Below, one piece after another: positions 1 to 10,513 of a stretch of DNA of 64,000 bases. The notes under the pieces were generated by a model. It saw nothing but the letters and a program-made list of their open reading frames with translations, had not been told where the DNA came from and made no database searches. The stretch is from assembly GCF_014635565.1 (NCBI RefSeq), contig NZ_BMDB01000003.1, positions 185,052 through 249,051 of the forward strand, in the 5' to 3' direction. The position numbers and the translations under genes were made by a program. This stretch comes from Phocicoccus schoeneichii. Lineage in GTDB: Bacteria > Bacillota > Bacilli > Staphylococcales > Salinicoccaceae. The stretch's first letter is position 1. Each line of letters begins with the position of its first letter.

Positions 1-418
1 TAAACGGACCATCGATAATCGTCACGTGTTCACCAAGTTCAACATCAAAATCTACAGTACGTTCATTCATACCCATTGAACGTAAAATGAACTTCACTTC
101 GTCTGGTAAAAGTGGGTTTGGTTTTGAACCCGCACCTTGTGAACCAACGAAACCAGTTACGCCTGGTGTGTTGCGCACAACATACCACGACTCATCTGTC
201 ATCATCATTTCAACTAATACGTATCCTGGGAAAGTCTTTTTCTTTTGAACTTTCTTTTTACCATCTTTAAACGTTGTTTCTTCCTCTTCAGGAACGACAA
301 CGCGGAATATTTGATCTTGCATGTTCATAGACTCAAGTCTTGCAAGCAAGTTCTCATTTACTTTATTTTCATATCCAGAGTACGTATGAATTGCATACCA
401 CTGTTTCTCTTCGGACAT
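1..418 (-). CDS. nusG: Transcription elongation/termination factor NusG, cut by the window edge
   Basis: NusG binds RNA polymerase and modulates pausing and Rho action. About 139 residues are visible. They begin MSEEKQWYAIHTYSGYENKV, the signature start of the NGN domain, and run into the beginning of the C-terminal KOW domain (VELGEHVTIIDGPF) where the window ends, so the last 40 or so residues are missing. An acidic and lysine-rich insertion (EEEETTFKDGKKK) lies near residues 42-54, as in other Bacillota NusG. It starts at the ATG whose complement is at 416-418, just downstream of secE, the conserved secE-nusG order. Identity is secure; only the 3' end is unseen. Confidence 0.96.
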   Translation of the reverse strand, partial: MSEEKQWYAIHTYSGYENKVNENLLARLESMNMQDQIFRVVVPEEEETTFKDGKKKVQKKKTFPGYVLVEMMMTDESWYVVRNTPGVTGFVGSQGAGSKPNPLLPDEVKFILRSMGMNERTVDFDVELGEHVTIIDGPF

Positions 419-436
419 CTAATCGCTCCTTTAATT

Positions 437-613
437 TTACACATTGTCTATTAAGAAAGTAACGCCTAGGTCTATTGCATAAAAAAAGAATAAGAAAAAG
501 ATTACTGTAACGACTACGATTGTCGTGTAATTCACTACTTCTTTACCTGTTGGCCAACTTACTTTTTTCATTTCACTAACGACGTTAGCAAAAAAGTTTT
601 TGTTATTATTCAT
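437..613 (-). CDS. secE: Preprotein translocase subunit SecE
   Basis: This 58-residue single-span membrane protein is the essential SecE subunit that clamps SecY in the SecYEG channel. Visible are the cytosolic amphipathic stretch with [13 protein letters not shown] (the conserved E-x-KKV-WP motif) at about residues 14-26, followed by one hydrophobic membrane segment at about residues 30-50. Length is typical of the short Gram-positive SecE. A strong ribosome binding site (AGGAGG) precedes the ATG at 613. It lies between rpmG and nusG, the usual neighbours. Confidence 0.95.
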   Translation of the reverse strand: MNNNKNFFANVVSEMKKVSWPTGKEVVNYTTIVVVTVIFFLFFFYAIDLGVTFLIDNV

Positions 614-633
614 TGGGAAATTATCCTCCTACC

Positions 634-768
634 TCATATAGAACTCTTATGAGTAGTATGACGGTTGCACGTCTTACAATATTTTTTAACTTCTAATCGT
701 GTGGAGAGCGAACCTTCCACTCTGTAATTTCTGTTGCCACATTCACTGCAAATAAGCGCGACCTTCAC
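634..768 (-). CDS. rpmG: 50S ribosomal protein L33, zinc-ribbon form
   Basis: A 44-residue ribosomal protein of the large subunit. Translation from the GTG at 768 gives [20 protein letters not shown] and continues to a C-terminal basic tail. Two CxxC pairs (CSEC near residue 7, CKTC near residue 31) show the zinc-binding 'C+' type rather than the cysteine-free paralogue. The start is GTG; an overlapping ATG one base upstream is out of frame and closes immediately. The position directly upstream of secE-nusG is the standard one in Bacillota. Confidence 0.93.
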   Translation of the reverse strand: MKVALICSECGNRNYRVEGSLSTRLEVKKYCKTCNRHTTHKSSI

Positions 769-820
769 ATTGTTGCCTCATTTCAATTCTTATTTACTAT
801 ACCGATTAGAACGCCATTTG

Positions 821-1405
821 TCAATAAACCCAAGACTTAAGTTTCTTTTGATCTATCCGGTATACCGTGTTTTTTATCGACTTTTCTGTGCGTTTAAACT
901 CAGCTGCAATTTCTTTAACGCTAAAGCCTTTTTCTATTTGTTTATGCACTTCATTTTCAAACTTAGAAAGTGGCACAGATTTATAGAAATTCCCTTTAAA
1001 GTCTTCTAATAATAGATTACCATACGTGTCGTATTCTGCCATTACATCTCTTCTCGACTCAAGCAAACTTTCGTGGAACACTTCGTTTTTAGCCTGATCA
1101 AAAATTCTCTTCCAATAATTCATGAGTTCAAAATACACACTCCTTAAGCAATAGTTTTCAAAGTTTCCGATACCTGCTTCATACTTCATACAGAGCTCAA
1201 TCGCAAACTCCATCATCTGTTGCTCCATATCTTCTCTCGTATGTGGATCTAGCGTGTGTCTATAAGTCATTTTTCGAACGCTTGGCCGAATGACCTTATC
1301 CACTTCATCAAACTTTGCTAAATCGCCATTCTTAACGTCAAGTGCATACTGGTTTAATCTCGCCTTCTCTCTGATGAGATAGACAATTTTTCTGATAAAG
1401 TACAT
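821..1405 (-). CDS. sigH: RNA polymerase sigma factor of the SigH (sigma-30) type
   Basis: A 194-residue protein in the exact syntenic position of staphylococcal sigH, between rae1/yacP and rpmG. A sigma region 2-like helical stretch lies at about residues 40-110, and a C-terminal helix-turn-helix at about residues 150-185 (GFSVKEIAAEFKRTEKSIKN) resembles sigma region 4. In staphylococci SigH controls competence genes; that role is family knowledge, not visible here. Sequence divergence is high, as is usual for non-sporulating Bacillota, so position supports the call as much as the motifs do. Confidence 0.8.
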   Translation of the reverse strand: MYFIRKIVYLIREKARLNQYALDVKNGDLAKFDEVDKVIRPSVRKMTYRHTLDPHTREDMEQQMMEFAIELCMKYEAGIGNFENYCLRSVYFELMNYWKRIFDQAKNEVFHESLLESRRDVMAEYDTYGNLLLEDFKGNFYKSVPLSKFENEVHKQIEKGFSVKEIAAEFKRTEKSIKNTVYRIDQKKLKSWVY

Positions 1406-1463
1406 GCGCCACCTCTAGTTTTTACATTCATCATAAGTGGGATGCACGCGTTTTACAAATCGC

Positions 1464-1988
1464 TCATTTAAAGCCGCGACGCAGTTTTTCAAGTTTTAAA
1501 AGCGTTTCTTCATCAATGTCTAGTTTTGACTTAGGAATTTTTCGATTATTGACCATTACCTCTTTGGAAATATTTTTTTCTGCATATTCGAGTTCAATCC
1601 ACATTTCTCTCGATGACATGCGATATGCTCCATAAGAAAATATCGCGTTTTGTTCAGGTAAGTCTGAAGTGACGACCGTAATATCCGTTAAGTGCGGATG
1701 GTACGTATTGTACACAAAGCGTTCGATGTATTCATCTGCCGTTTCTTTTTCTTTTGTAAAAATAACTTTGACATCATGAAAGTCATACTCTGTTTCTTTT
1801 GACTTCACTTCATACGCATCGAATACACACAATATTTCATACTTTGAAACAGCGGCGAACTCTGAGAGGACTCTGAGCATTTCATCTCTCGCAAGTTCTA
1901 AGCTCATCAAACTATCTTGAAACAGACGCTCTTTCGCACCAATTAAGTTATAACCGTCGACTAATAGTATGTTTCTTTTTTTACGCAA
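1464..1988 (-). CDS. rae1: NYN-domain ribonuclease (Rae1/YacP)
   Basis: A 174-residue NYN/PIN-fold protein. It opens with ILLVDGYNLIGA, whose first Asp and Asn are the conserved nuclease residues of this family, and carries further acidic motifs (FDAYEVK near residue 56, VVTSDLPEQ near residue 105). In Bacillus subtilis the orthologue Rae1 cleaves mRNA in the ribosomal A site. Its stop sits two bases from the start region of the rlmB gene upstream, so the two are cotranscribed. The function is transferred from Bacillus; the fold call is firm. Confidence 0.88.
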   Translation of the reverse strand: MRKKRNILLVDGYNLIGAKERLFQDSLMSLELARDEMLRVLSEFAAVSKYEILCVFDAYEVKSKETEYDFHDVKVIFTKEKETADEYIERFVYNTYHPHLTDITVVTSDLPEQNAIFSYGAYRMSSREMWIELEYAEKNISKEVMVNNRKIPKSKLDIDEETLLKLEKLRRGFK

Positions 1989-1990
1989 GT

Positions 1991-2734
1991 TTACTCACCT
2001 ACCGGATGTTGCTTACGATACACCTCGTACATGAGTAGCGCTGCGGATACACTTGCGTTTAAGCTCGTAATTTTACCGACCATTGGGATCGATACTGTGA
2101 AATCACATTTCTCTAACGTTTTCTTAGAGATACCTTCTCCTTCACTACCTATGATGAGGAGTGTGTTCACATCTGCTGGATAATCGCGATAGTCCATGTC
2201 CGCATGCTGGCTTGTGCCAACAGTCCAGAACCCTGCATCTTTCAGCTTATCAATCGTTTGATTAACGTTAGTTACGCGGACGACAGGCACGTATTCAATC
2301 GCACCTGTTGACGTGCGCGCAACTGTTTCAGTCACTTGCACACTGCGACGATTTGGAATGATCACTGCATCAAATCCGGTCGCATCCGCAGTTCTGAGAA
2401 TAGAACCTAGGTTGTGTGGATCCTCTAATCCATCTAATAGAATAAAGTTCGCGCGCTTGCCACTAAACGCTTCAATTAGAGTTTCGAGTGACGTATAGTC
2501 ATACGCACTTAATAGCGCTATAACCCCTTGATGTCTTTCTTTCGTATGTTCTTCTAATTTATTTTTTGGCACTTTTTGAACGACCACGCGTTCTTTTTTC
2601 GCCAGTTTCATAATTTCTTTTAGCTGTTCCATCTGTGCCGTGTCTTGAATGAGAATTTTATTGATATCTCTAGATCCTTTAAGCGCCTCACGTACGGCAT
2701 TTCTACCAACTACGATTGATTCTGTCACATCCAT
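1991..2734 (-). CDS. rlmB: 23S rRNA (guanosine-2'-O-)-methyltransferase RlmB
   Basis: SpoU/TrmH-family SPOUT methyltransferase that modifies G2251 of 23S rRNA. The N-terminal substrate-binding domain (VGRNAVREALKG) is followed by the catalytic trefoil-knot domain with family motifs LLDGLEDPHNLGSILRTAD (near residue 100), GSEGEGISK (near 195) and SIPMVGKITSLNASVSAAL (near 214). The ATG at 2734 overlaps the mrnC stop (TGATG), giving 247 residues; a GTG at 2737 would add one residue. Its length is typical. Confidence 0.95.
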   Translation of the reverse strand: MDVTESIVVGRNAVREALKGSRDINKILIQDTAQMEQLKEIMKLAKKERVVVQKVPKNKLEEHTKERHQGVIALLSAYDYTSLETLIEAFSGKRANFILLDGLEDPHNLGSILRTADATGFDAVIIPNRRSVQVTETVARTSTGAIEYVPVVRVTNVNQTIDKLKDAGFWTVGTSQHADMDYRDYPADVNTLLIIGSEGEGISKKTLEKCDFTVSIPMVGKITSLNASVSAALLMYEVYRKQHPVGE

Positions 2735-3114
2735 CACCCCTGTTTATAAATTTCTTTCATAATTTCTTCAATACGTTTATGTTTGTCAGATAAAAACAAA
2801 TCTCCAATGAGCGCTTCTATACCCGTTGCATTTCTGTACTCTTTTATAGAAGCATTTTTTGCTCTTGTCGCACTCGATTTATTGCGAGCTTTTCTCGCAA
2901 TATTCCACTCTTCTTCAGTAATAAACTCAGATTCTCGTAGGGTTAATAGTGCATGTGACTGTGCTTTCGCACTGACAAGTAAGTTGGCTTCTTTATGTGC
3001 GACATCTGCACGAATGTTTGGTGTATCTTCTACGATGTATTTGCGGATGTACATTCCGTACACCGCATCTCCGAGATATGCCTTTGTTAGATCGTGCACT
3101 TCTCGATTATCCAC
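2734..3114 (-). CDS. mrnC: Mini-ribonuclease III (MrnC)
   Basis: A 126-residue RNase III catalytic domain without the double-stranded RNA-binding domain. Mini-III matures 23S rRNA ends. The conserved [15 protein letters not shown] motif at about residues 13-27 contains the catalytic acidic residue, and EALIGDLFL near residue 105 supplies the second acidic cluster. It overlaps both neighbours by a few bases (cysS upstream, rlmB downstream), a tight operon that suggests translational coupling. Confidence 0.94.
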   Translation of the reverse strand: MDNREVHDLTKAYLGDAVYGMYIRKYIVEDTPNIRADVAHKEANLLVSAKAQSHALLTLRESEFITEEEWNIARKARNKSSATRAKNASIKEYRNATGIEALIGDLFLSDKHKRIEEIMKEIYKQG

Positions 3115-4501
3115 GACGGAATCTCACGCCGTCTTTCGTATCTTCCAAAATGATTCCTTCTGAAGTCAGGTAATCACGAATTTCATCCGCACGTTGGAAG
3201 TTCTTTTCTTTACGTGCTGTTTCTCTCTCTTCAATTAGACGTTCGATGTCTTCATCAATTAATACATCGATTGTGTTTAATTCGATACCTAATACTCTTG
3301 TGTAAGCATCATATGCATTAATATAACGCTGTAACACTTCTTTATTTGTCGTTGGTTTTCTCATGTAACGGTTTAACCCGCTCGCAAGGTCATGCCATGC
3401 ACTCACAGCGTTTGCTGTGTTGAAATCGTCATCCATATATTTCTCGAAGTCTTGTAAGTTTTTATCGATAAAATCAAGTTCGTACTGATCGACTTCTGTT
3501 GAGAGTGCACCTTCTAGTCTTTCTATTGCTTCTTTATAAGCATTCTCAATTCTGAAGAGCCCTTGTTTTGCACTCTCAATCAATTCCAAGTTGTAGTTGA
3601 TTGGACTTCTATAATGCACTGAAAGCATGAAGAAACGTAAAACATTTGGGTTCACTTCTTTGATAATGTCATGAACTAAAACGAAGTTTCCGAGTGATTT
3701 CGACATCTTTTCGTTATCGATGTTGATATAACCGTTATGCATCCAATAATTTGCGAATGTCTGATCAGTACGACACTCACTTTGAGCGATCTCGTTTTCG
3801 TGGTGTGGAAACGTTAAGTCCTGACCACCCGCGTGAATATCAATCGTGTCACCTAAATGTTGTCTCGCCATTACTGAACATTCGATATGCCAACCTGGTC
3901 GACCTTCACCCCATGGTGAATCCCATTTAATTTCTCCATCTTTCGCTGCTTTCCACAATGCGAAGTCTAGTGGATCTTCCTTTTTCTCACCATGAGCGAT
4001 TCTTGCGCCGACTTTTAAATCGTCGATAGATTGATGTGAAAGTTCACCATAGTCTTTAAATGAGCGCGTCTTAAAGTAGACGTCGCCGTCCGCTTCATAC
4101 GCGTGACCTTTATCGATTAAAACCTTCACAAAATCAATGATGTCATCCATATGGTCCATGACGCGTGGATGTGCTGTTGCGCGCTTCACGTTTAATGCAC
4201 CTGTATCTTCGAAATAGGCTTCAATAAAGCGTTCTGCGATTTCTGGAACTGTTTCACCGAGTTCTTTTGATGCTTTGATAAGTTTATCGTCGACATCTGT
4301 AAAGTTAGAAACAAAGTTGACTTCATATCCTTTGTATTCAAGATAACGTCTCACTGTATCAAATGCGATCGCCGGTCTCGCGTTACCAATATGAATGTAG
4401 TTATACACCGTTGGACCGCAGACATACATAGATACCTTACCTTCTTCTAATGGCTTAAATTCTTCTTTTTGTCTTGTTAACGTATTATATATGTGAACCA
4501 T
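3107..4501 (-). CDS. cysS: Cysteinyl-tRNA synthetase
   Basis: Class I aminoacyl-tRNA synthetase of 464 residues charging tRNA-Cys. Visible are the HIGH-type motif in [12 protein letters not shown] (about residues 33-44), the zinc ligands including the Cys in VCGPTVYN and the C...H cluster ([15 protein letters not shown]), and the KMSKS loop ([12 protein letters not shown]) near residue 265. The start overlaps the 3' end of cysE by 17 bp. It is therefore read from the cysE T-box transcript and should respond to uncharged tRNA-Cys. Confidence 0.97.
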   Translation of the reverse strand: MVHIYNTLTRQKEEFKPLEEGKVSMYVCGPTVYNYIHIGNARPAIAFDTVRRYLEYKGYEVNFVSNFTDVDDKLIKASKELGETVPEIAERFIEAYFEDTGALNVKRATAHPRVMDHMDDIIDFVKVLIDKGHAYEADGDVYFKTRSFKDYGELSHQSIDDLKVGARIAHGEKKEDPLDFALWKAAKDGEIKWDSPWGEGRPGWHIECSVMARQHLGDTIDIHAGGQDLTFPHHENEIAQSECRTDQTFANYWMHNGYINIDNEKMSKSLGNFVLVHDIIKEVNPNVLRFFMLSVHYRSPINYNLELIESAKQGLFRIENAYKEAIERLEGALSTEVDQYELDFIDKNLQDFEKYMDDDFNTANAVSAWHDLASGLNRYMRKPTTNKEVLQRYINAYDAYTRVLGIELNTIDVLIDEDIERLIEERETARKEKNFQRADEIRDYLTSEGIILEDTKDGVRFRRG

Positions 4502-5138
4502 TGTTAACTTCGTTCCTTTCTGCTTGTTTTAATTCTCTAATTTCTCGTTCTACTTCTAATATCTTCGCTAAAATTGGGTCTGGTAGATTTCTATGCTCAA
4601 AGTCTTGCTTAGGTACTCGTTTCCCGTTTTGTCGCACGACATAACCTGGAATTCCAACGACTGTCGAATATTCCGGTACGTTTTTTAGAACGACAGAATT
4701 TGCACCTACGTTTGACCCTTCTCCTATTCTAATGTTTCCAAGTACTTTTGCACCTGCAGCAATAAGCACGTTGTTTTCAATGTCAGGGTGACGTTTGCCA
4801 CATTCTTTACCTGTGCCACCTAACGTCACACCTTGGTATATTGTTACGTCATCACCGATGGTTGTCGTTTCTCCGATAACTATTCCCATGCCGTGGTCGA
4901 TGAATAGTCTACGACCAATTTTTGCACCAGGATGAATTTCAATTCCTGTAAAGAATCGTGTCACCTGGCTGATGACTCTTGCTGTTATAAATAATTTCTT
5001 TTTATAAAACCAATGTGCGACTAAGTGCATCCACACTGCGTGTAATCCTGAACTTGTTAAAAATACAAGCCATTTACTTGTTGCTGCTGGATCGACTTCA
5101 CAGACCATTTTTAGGTCTTCATTTATACGCTTAAACAT
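4485..5138 (-). CDS. cysE: Serine O-acetyltransferase
   Basis: First step of cysteine synthesis: acetyl-CoA plus serine gives O-acetylserine. The 217-residue protein has an N-terminal helical domain and a left-handed beta-helix of hexapeptide repeats from about residue 60 to 165. Catalytic motifs are [11 protein letters not shown] and [18 protein letters not shown] place the start at [10 protein letters not shown], with its ATG at 5138 and GGAGG 5 bases upstream. A longer open frame reaching 5228 only reads through the T-box terminator and is not translated. It pairs with cysK at 23736 for the second step. Confidence 0.95.
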   Translation of the reverse strand: MFKRINEDLKMVCEVDPAATSKWLVFLTSSGLHAVWMHLVAHWFYKKKLFITARVISQVTRFFTGIEIHPGAKIGRRLFIDHGMGIVIGETTTIGDDVTIYQGVTLGGTGKECGKRHPDIENNVLIAAGAKVLGNIRIGEGSNVGANSVVLKNVPEYSTVVGIPGYVVRQNGKRVPKQDFEHRNLPDPILAKILEVEREIRELKQAERNEVNNGSHI

Positions 5139-5175
5139 TGTTCCTCCCTCAAAAACTCGTTTTAATGGTGGTATG

Positions 5176-5348
5176 AAAAAGCACCTCTGCCCGTAGTTAT
5201 CGGACAGAGGTGCTTCGCACGGTTCCACTCTGAAGTTTAGCTTTTATATTTAGTTTAAGTACAAAGGGCAATTCTCTATTTAGCTTTGTTGCCCTCTCAC
5301 CAACCGGACAATCGCTGATTTCACACTAAATAAATACTAAATCTTTGC
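5176..5348 (-). promoter_or_regulatory. T-box riboswitch (cysteine) controlling cysE-cysS
   Basis: The leader of cysE shows the T-box layout on the minus strand. A Stem I base pairs GCAAAG (5348-5343) with CTTTGT (5266-5261). Beside the 3' strand is a TGC triplet (5270-5268), the expected cysteine specifier. The T-box sequence AGAGTGGAACCG lies at 5231-5220. It is followed by a strong terminator (5214-5181) with a 10-bp GC-rich stem and a T run. Uncharged tRNA-Cys should favour the antiterminator. The specifier assignment is by position and fit, not by structure prediction. Confidence 0.9.
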
Positions 5349-5354
5349 AGAGTG

Positions 5355-5384
5355 ATTATACACTATTTCAAGCGTTATATTCAA
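5355..5384 (-). promoter_or_regulatory. Sigma-A promoter of the cysE T-box leader
   Basis: The -35 TTGAAT (5384-5379) and -10 TATAAT (5360-5355) are separated by 18 bp. They lie directly after the gltX stop and place transcription start near 5348, at the base of T-box Stem I. Confidence 0.8.
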
Positions 5385-5393
5385 GAATTCTGT

Positions 5394-6845
5394 TTAAATA
5401 AAAGCTTTGATGCGTTCAAGTACTTTATCTTTTCCAATTAAGTGAATCGCGTTTGGAAGCTCTGGACCCTTCGTCTCTCCAGTGATGACTACACGGATTG
5501 GCATAAATAAATTTTTACCTTTAATGCCTGTCTCTTTTTGAACATCTTTAATTGCTTTCTTGATTGCTTCTGGTGAAAAGTCTTCTAGCGCTTCAAATGT
5601 ACCATAGAGTGCATTCATTAATTCAGGTACTTGCTCACCTTTAACCACTTCTTGTCCCGCTTCATCGAGTTCAATTTCATCATTAAAGAATTGCTCAGAA
5701 AGTTTTACGATTTCTGCAGCATAGCTCATTTGTGGTTGGTAAAGCGCCACAAGTTCGCGTGCCCAGTTTTTCTCGTTTTCAGTTGGGTTCTCAGGAAGTT
5801 TACCTTCTTTTATTAAGAATGGTAACGCCATTTCAAAGATTGTTTCAGAATCTTTTTGTTTCATGTACTGGTTGTTTACCCACTCAAGTTTCACTTTATC
5901 AAAGAACGCTGGCGCTTTTGATAGGCGGTCTTCATCGAATAATTTGATGAACTCTTCCTTAGAGAAAATTTCTTCTTCTCCACCCGGAGTCCAGCCGAGT
6001 AACGCAATGAAGTTAAACAGTGCTTCTGGTAAGTAACCGAGTGCTTCGTAGTCTTCGATGAACTGTAAAATTCCGCTGTCACGCTTAGATAATTTCTTAC
6101 GTTCTTCGTTTACAATTAACGTCATGTGACCGAATTTTGGTTCTTCCCAACCAAATGCTTCATACACCATTTGTTGACGTGGTGTGTTTGAAATATGGTC
6201 GTCTCCACGTAATACGTGTGAAATTTCCATGTAGTGGTCGTCAATTACAACCGCGAAGTTGTATGTTGGCGTACCGTCTTTCTTAACGATTACCCAATCA
6301 CCGATTCCGTTAGATTCAAATGATACATCACCTTTTACCATGTCGTTAAATGTGTATGTTTTATCTTTTGGAACACGAATACGAATCGCTGGTTCGCGTC
6401 CTTCTCTAATAAACGCGTCCTCTTCTTCTTTAGTTAAGTTCGCGTGTTTACCAGAATACATCGGTTGTTCGCCACGTGATAATTGCTCTTCACGCTCAGC
6501 TTCTAATTCTTCAGAAGTCATATAGCAACGGTATGCCTTGTCTTCATCGAGTAATTGTTGAACGAGTGGATCGTAGATGTGACGGCGTTCTGACTGTCTA
6601 TATGGACCATACTCTCCGCCAACGTCTACTGACTCATCCCAGTCAATTCCGAGCCATTTAAGATAATCGAGTTGTGAACTTTCCCCTTCTTCAACGTGAC
6701 GTGCTTTGTCTGTATCTTCAATACGGATGATAAAATCTCCGTCATAGTGACGTGCAAACAGATAGTTAAATAGTGCACTACGCGCATTACCAATGTGTAA
6801 AAATCCTGTTGGACTTGGTGCATATCTTACTCTTACTTTACTCAT
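5394..6845 (-). CDS. gltX: Glutamyl-tRNA synthetase
   Basis: Class I synthetase of 483 residues. The HIGH motif appears as [20 protein letters not shown] (residues 8-27) and the KMSKS loop as KLSKRDSGI near residue 252. Length and order fit the non-discriminating GluRS of Bacillota, which also charges tRNA-Gln before GatCAB amidation (family knowledge). It overlaps ispF by 4 bp upstream. The downstream cysE promoter begins at its stop codon. Confidence 0.97.
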   Translation of the reverse strand: MSKVRVRYAPSPTGFLHIGNARSALFNYLFARHYDGDFIIRIEDTDKARHVEEGESSQLDYLKWLGIDWDESVDVGGEYGPYRQSERRHIYDPLVQQLLDEDKAYRCYMTSEELEAEREEQLSRGEQPMYSGKHANLTKEEEDAFIREGREPAIRIRVPKDKTYTFNDMVKGDVSFESNGIGDWVIVKKDGTPTYNFAVVIDDHYMEISHVLRGDDHISNTPRQQMVYEAFGWEEPKFGHMTLIVNEERKKLSKRDSGILQFIEDYEALGYLPEALFNFIALLGWTPGGEEEIFSKEEFIKLFDEDRLSKAPAFFDKVKLEWVNNQYMKQKDSETIFEMALPFLIKEGKLPENPTENEKNWARELVALYQPQMSYAAEIVKLSEQFFNDEIELDEAGQEVVKGEQVPELMNALYGTFEALEDFSPEAIKKAIKDVQKETGIKGKNLFMPIRVVITGETKGPELPNAIHLIGKDKVLERIKAFI

Positions 6846-7327
6846 TTTGTGCCTTCTTTCTTTTTTAACAACACGACAGCTTCTGATGCGATGCCTTCTT
6901 GTCGTCCTGTAAATCCTAATTTTTCAGTTGTTGTTGCTTTTACGTTTACATTACCGATATCAGTGTTTAATAAACGCGCGATATTTTCACGCATTTTATC
7001 GATAATCGGTCTAAATTTCGGACGCTCTGCCATGATGACTGCGTCGATATTGCCGATTTCATATCCTAACTCCTCCATCTTTTCTACGACTTCGGATAAA
7101 AGGATTGCTGAATCGATGTCTTTATATTTTTCATCTGTATCTGGGAAAAATTTCCCGATATCTCCGAGTGCTAAAGCGCCTAAAATCGCATCTGTAACTG
7201 TATGAAGTAATACGTCTGCATCTGAGTGCCCTGCAAGACCAAGGGGATAGTCGATTTTAATACCACCGATGATTAGCGGTCTATCTTCTACGAGTTTATG
7301 AACATCATAACCATGTCCAATGCGCAT
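6842..7327 (-). CDS. ispF: 2-C-methyl-D-erythritol 2,4-cyclodiphosphate synthase
   Basis: MEP-pathway enzyme of isoprenoid synthesis, 161 residues. It begins [20 protein letters not shown], with the zinc-binding Asp-x-His at DVH, followed by [20 protein letters not shown], the substrate and metal-binding helix. The C-terminal [20 protein letters not shown] is also family-specific. It follows ispD by one base, so two consecutive MEP-pathway steps are cotranscribed. Confidence 0.96.
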   Translation of the reverse strand: MRIGHGYDVHKLVEDRPLIIGGIKIDYPLGLAGHSDADVLLHTVTDAILGALALGDIGKFFPDTDEKYKDIDSAILLSEVVEKMEELGYEIGNIDAVIMAERPKFRPIIDKMRENIARLLNTDIGNVNVKATTTEKLGFTGRQEGIASEAVVLLKKKEGTK

Positions 7328-7328
7328 C

Positions 7329-8000
7329 TCATTCGCTCCCTAATAATATATTTAATACGGCGAGATCTTCTCTAGTTGTCACCTTGATATTATTATAATT
7401 CGATAGAACAACGTGGACTTTTTCTCCGAGTGCTTCTACCATCATTGAATCATCCGTCACAACTAAGTTTTTCTCACGTGCATTTCTATATGCATCCATT
7501 AGTAAATTATAACAAAAAGCTTGAGGTGTATGAACTTCGAATGTGGAACTTCTGTCAATTGTTTCAGTGACCACACCGTCTACGACTGTTTTTAGCGTAC
7601 TCTTCACAGGAACACCACAGATGACTGCATCTTTCTCTTTTAACGATGCCTTTATGCGATTTAATGTCGCGCTATCTAACAGTGGTCTCGCACCATCATG
7701 CACCATTACAAATTCTCGGTTTTCTACATGTACGAGTGCGTTATAAATTGAGTCTTGGCGCTCTTTTCCACCTTCATAAATGCCTTTCACTTTTTTAAAA
7801 GATGAAAGAATGGCTTCAAGCTCCTTGATTTCATCTTTACTTGCCGCAAGATGAATCTCTGTACAGTCTGGATCTTTTTCAAATATAGAAACCGTGTGGT
7901 GGATGATTGGTTTCCCGAGTACCTCGTGTAGAATCTTGTTGTATCCGAGCTTCATGCGTTTTCCCATGCCTGCAGCTGGAATCACTACTGAATAATTCAT
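7329..8000 (-). CDS. ispD: 2-C-methyl-D-erythritol 4-phosphate cytidylyltransferase
   Basis: A 223-residue nucleotidyltransferase that forms CDP-methylerythritol. It has the N-terminal CTP-binding loop [17 protein letters not shown] (residues 6-22), [11 protein letters not shown] near residue 98 and [15 protein letters not shown] near residue 184. The length is normal. It starts next to the yacL stop and is part of the yacL-ispD-ispF-gltX run. Confidence 0.95.
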   Translation of the reverse strand: MNYSVVIPAAGMGKRMKLGYNKILHEVLGKPIIHHTVSIFEKDPDCTEIHLAASKDEIKELEAILSSFKKVKGIYEGGKERQDSIYNALVHVENREFVMVHDGARPLLDSATLNRIKASLKEKDAVICGVPVKSTLKTVVDGVVTETIDRSSTFEVHTPQAFCYNLLMDAYRNAREKNLVVTDDSMMVEALGEKVHVVLSNYNNIKVTTREDLAVLNILLGSE

Positions 8001-9041
8001 TTAATTCGCCAACTTTGTAAATATTATGCGTCCAGAGTTTGTCTGGAGTATTGAAGTGACTTGTACTTTTTGTAATTCATTGATGTACATATCCGCGTCA
8101 TCTACGACAACCATTGTGCCGTCTTCTAAATAACCAACACCTTGACCTTTTTCTTTACCTGTCTTCGTAATGAGGATCTTGAAGATATCTCCTTGCGTTA
8201 ACATGAGTTTCAATGAGTCTTGGAGTTCGTTGACGTTCAGTACCTTAATGTTGTGCACTTGTGCGACACGATTTAAATTGTAGTCTGTCGTAATAATTGC
8301 GGCATTAATTTCATTTGCTAATTCAATTAGCTGATGATCGACATCAAGTTTGTCGTATTTCACTGGTCGGACACTCACAAACTCACTTTCAGTTCTGAGC
8401 TGATTTAATACATCTAGCCCGCGCTGTCCTTTTTCACGCTTTACATGATCTGTAGAATCTGCGATGAGTTGGAGTTCATCTAACACAAATTGTGGAATGA
8501 TGATTTCCCCTTCTAAAAATCCAGTACTTAAGACGTCTAAAATACGACCATCAATAATTGCTGATGTATCTACGAGTTTCTTAACAGATATACTCTCTGT
8601 ACTCTTCGGTGATTTTTGGAACAGTTCGATCACTTCGCCAAATTTTTTGAGTCCCACTTGGAACCCTAAATAACCAAGTATTACCGCGGAAATAATCGGG
8701 AAAATTTCGTTGACCACAGGAATGTTGAAGGTATTAATTAATAAAGTAAGTAAAACAGCCACCAATAAGCCAAATAACATTCCGATTGATGCAAAGAAAA
8801 TCTCCGTTATATTTCGTCCTAATACTATTTTCTCTAATTTCTCCACTTGTGTCTTCAGCCATGGGATGCTCCAGGCGGTCGCTGCTAAAAATAGCAATCC
8901 GCCTACGGCACCATATACAAATAAGTTTCCGATGACTTTAGGTAATTCGATATCCGCCATGATAACGACTTCTGGGAATAACCAAATTCCGATAGACATA
9001 CCGAGAAGAAAGTAGACAACTGTGAGCAATGCTCTTAACAT
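8001..9041 (-). CDS. yacL: Membrane-anchored PIN/TRAM-domain protein (YacL family)
   Basis: A 346-residue protein with about four N-terminal membrane segments (residues 1-140). A PIN nuclease-fold domain follows at about residues 155-280 (LVDTSAIIDGRI with the first catalytic Asp, later TTDYNLNRVA). A C-terminal TRAM RNA-binding domain lies at about residues 290-345 (GQGVGYLEDGTMVVV). The conserved position between radA and ispD matches B. subtilis yacL. The substrate is not established; an RNase or toxin-like activity is suggested by the fold only. Confidence 0.9.
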   Translation of the reverse strand: MLRALLTVVYFLLGMSIGIWLFPEVVIMADIELPKVIGNLFVYGAVGGLLFLAATAWSIPWLKTQVEKLEKIVLGRNITEIFFASIGMLFGLLVAVLLTLLINTFNIPVVNEIFPIISAVILGYLGFQVGLKKFGEVIELFQKSPKSTESISVKKLVDTSAIIDGRILDVLSTGFLEGEIIIPQFVLDELQLIADSTDHVKREKGQRGLDVLNQLRTESEFVSVRPVKYDKLDVDHQLIELANEINAAIITTDYNLNRVAQVHNIKVLNVNELQDSLKLMLTQGDIFKILITKTGKEKGQGVGYLEDGTMVVVDDADMYINELQKVQVTSILQTNSGRIIFTKLAN

Positions 9042-9059
9042 ACTGCCACCTTCTTTTTA

Positions 9060-10433
9060 TTAGTTTTGGTTGATGACTCTCATCGTTTCTCTGAGTGTTT
9101 TAACTCCGATAACTTCTAGCCCGTCTGGAATTTCAATGCCATACATGTTTGATTTTGGGATGATTGCCCGTTTAAAGCCAAGCTTTGCTGCTTCAGTCAG
9201 ACGGTTTTCAATCTTCGTCACACGTCTAATTTCACCTGTTAACCCAACTTCACCAATGAAGCAGTCCTCACCGCGTAACTCTTTACTTTTAAACGATGAA
9301 GCGATTGACATGATGATAGATAAATCGACTGCTGGCTCATCAAGTTTAACTCCGCCTGCAACTTTTACGTAAGCGTCGTGTTGCTGCATCAACATGCCTT
9401 CTGACTTTTCTAATACTGCCATTAAAAGTGAGAGTCTGTTGTGATCAATTCCACTAGACATTCGTCTTGGGTTATGGAAATGTGTCGGTGTGACGAGTGC
9501 TTGAACTTCTACAAGCATCGCGCGTGTGCCTTCCATTGTAGCAACGATTGCGCTCCCTGGTGCATTTTTTGACCTTTCTTCTAAGAAAATTTCTGATGGA
9601 TTTAAGACTTCTTCGAGTCCGCTTGATTTCATCTCGAAAATACCCATTTCGTTTGTAGAACCAAATCTATTTTTAACCGCACGTAAAATTCGGTATGTAT
9701 GATGTTGGTCCCCTTCAAAATAAAGTACCGTGTCCACCATGTGTTCTAAGAGACGCGGCCCAGCGATTTGTCCGTCTTTTGTCACGTGGCCGACGATGAA
9801 TGTTGCGATATTTTGACCTTTCGCAATGTTCATTAGGCTTTGCGTACACTCTCTGACTTGAGAGACGCTGCCTGGAGCACTTGTAACGTCTGGATGATAG
9901 ATCGTTTGAATAGAGTCAATGATTAAGAAGTCAGGTTCTGTCTTGTTGATTGTGTCTTGAATGTAGAATAAGTTCGTCTCAGCAAAGACGCTTAAATTAG
10001 ATGTGTCTTTCGTGATGCGGTCTGCACGCATCTTGATTTGTTCTAATGATTCCTCACCAGAAACGTAGAGCACATTGTGTTCTTTAGCGAGTGTTAATGC
10101 TGTTTGAAGAAGAATTGTCGATTTACCGATACCAGGATCTCCACCAATTAAGATGAGTGATCCGTCAACAATACCGCCACCGAGTACACGGTCGAATTCA
10201 CCCATGTGAGTCTTAGTACGAGGTGTATCTTTCTTTTTCACTTCAGAAAGCTTCGTAGCCTTAGTCGGTGCGGCTTCACTTTTACCTAACGTCCCGCGGA
10301 CCTTCGCAGTTTCCTTACGGACGATCGACTCTTCCATCTGGTTCCACGCACCGCAACTTGGGCACTTCCCATACCACTTTGGGGATTCGAAACCACAAGC
10401 TAAACATTCAAAAATCGTTTTCGATTTTGCCAT
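9060..10433 (-). CDS. radA: DNA repair protein RadA
   Basis: RecA-like branch-migration ATPase of 457 residues. In order: an N-terminal C4 zinc finger (CLACG...CPSCG, residues 10-31), Walker [11 protein letters not shown] near residue 97, the RadA-specific KNRFG motif ([12 protein letters not shown], near residue 255), and a Lon-protease-like C-terminal domain ([12 protein letters not shown]). A terminator separates it from clpC upstream, and the leader holds a possible weak promoter. It is the standard neighbour of clpC. Confidence 0.96.
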   Translation of the reverse strand: MAKSKTIFECLACGFESPKWYGKCPSCGAWNQMEESIVRKETAKVRGTLGKSEAAPTKATKLSEVKKKDTPRTKTHMGEFDRVLGGGIVDGSLILIGGDPGIGKSTILLQTALTLAKEHNVLYVSGEESLEQIKMRADRITKDTSNLSVFAETNLFYIQDTINKTEPDFLIIDSIQTIYHPDVTSAPGSVSQVRECTQSLMNIAKGQNIATFIVGHVTKDGQIAGPRLLEHMVDTVLYFEGDQHHTYRILRAVKNRFGSTNEMGIFEMKSSGLEEVLNPSEIFLEERSKNAPGSAIVATMEGTRAMLVEVQALVTPTHFHNPRRMSSGIDHNRLSLLMAVLEKSEGMLMQQHDAYVKVAGGVKLDEPAVDLSIIMSIASSFKSKELRGEDCFIGEVGLTGEIRRVTKIENRLTEAAKLGFKRAIIPKSNMYGIEIPDGLEVIGVKTLRETMRVINQN

Positions 10434-10513
10434 TTACGCATATTCCTCCGAGCAAAGATTTGTATACTAATTATATAAGTTTGTCGCTTACATTTAAAGC
10501 AAAGTAATAAAAA

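Noticed and set aside
5139..5228. 30-codon upstream extension of cysE
   Set aside because: It is the T-box antiterminator and terminator region; the correct start has a ribosome binding site at 5143-5147.
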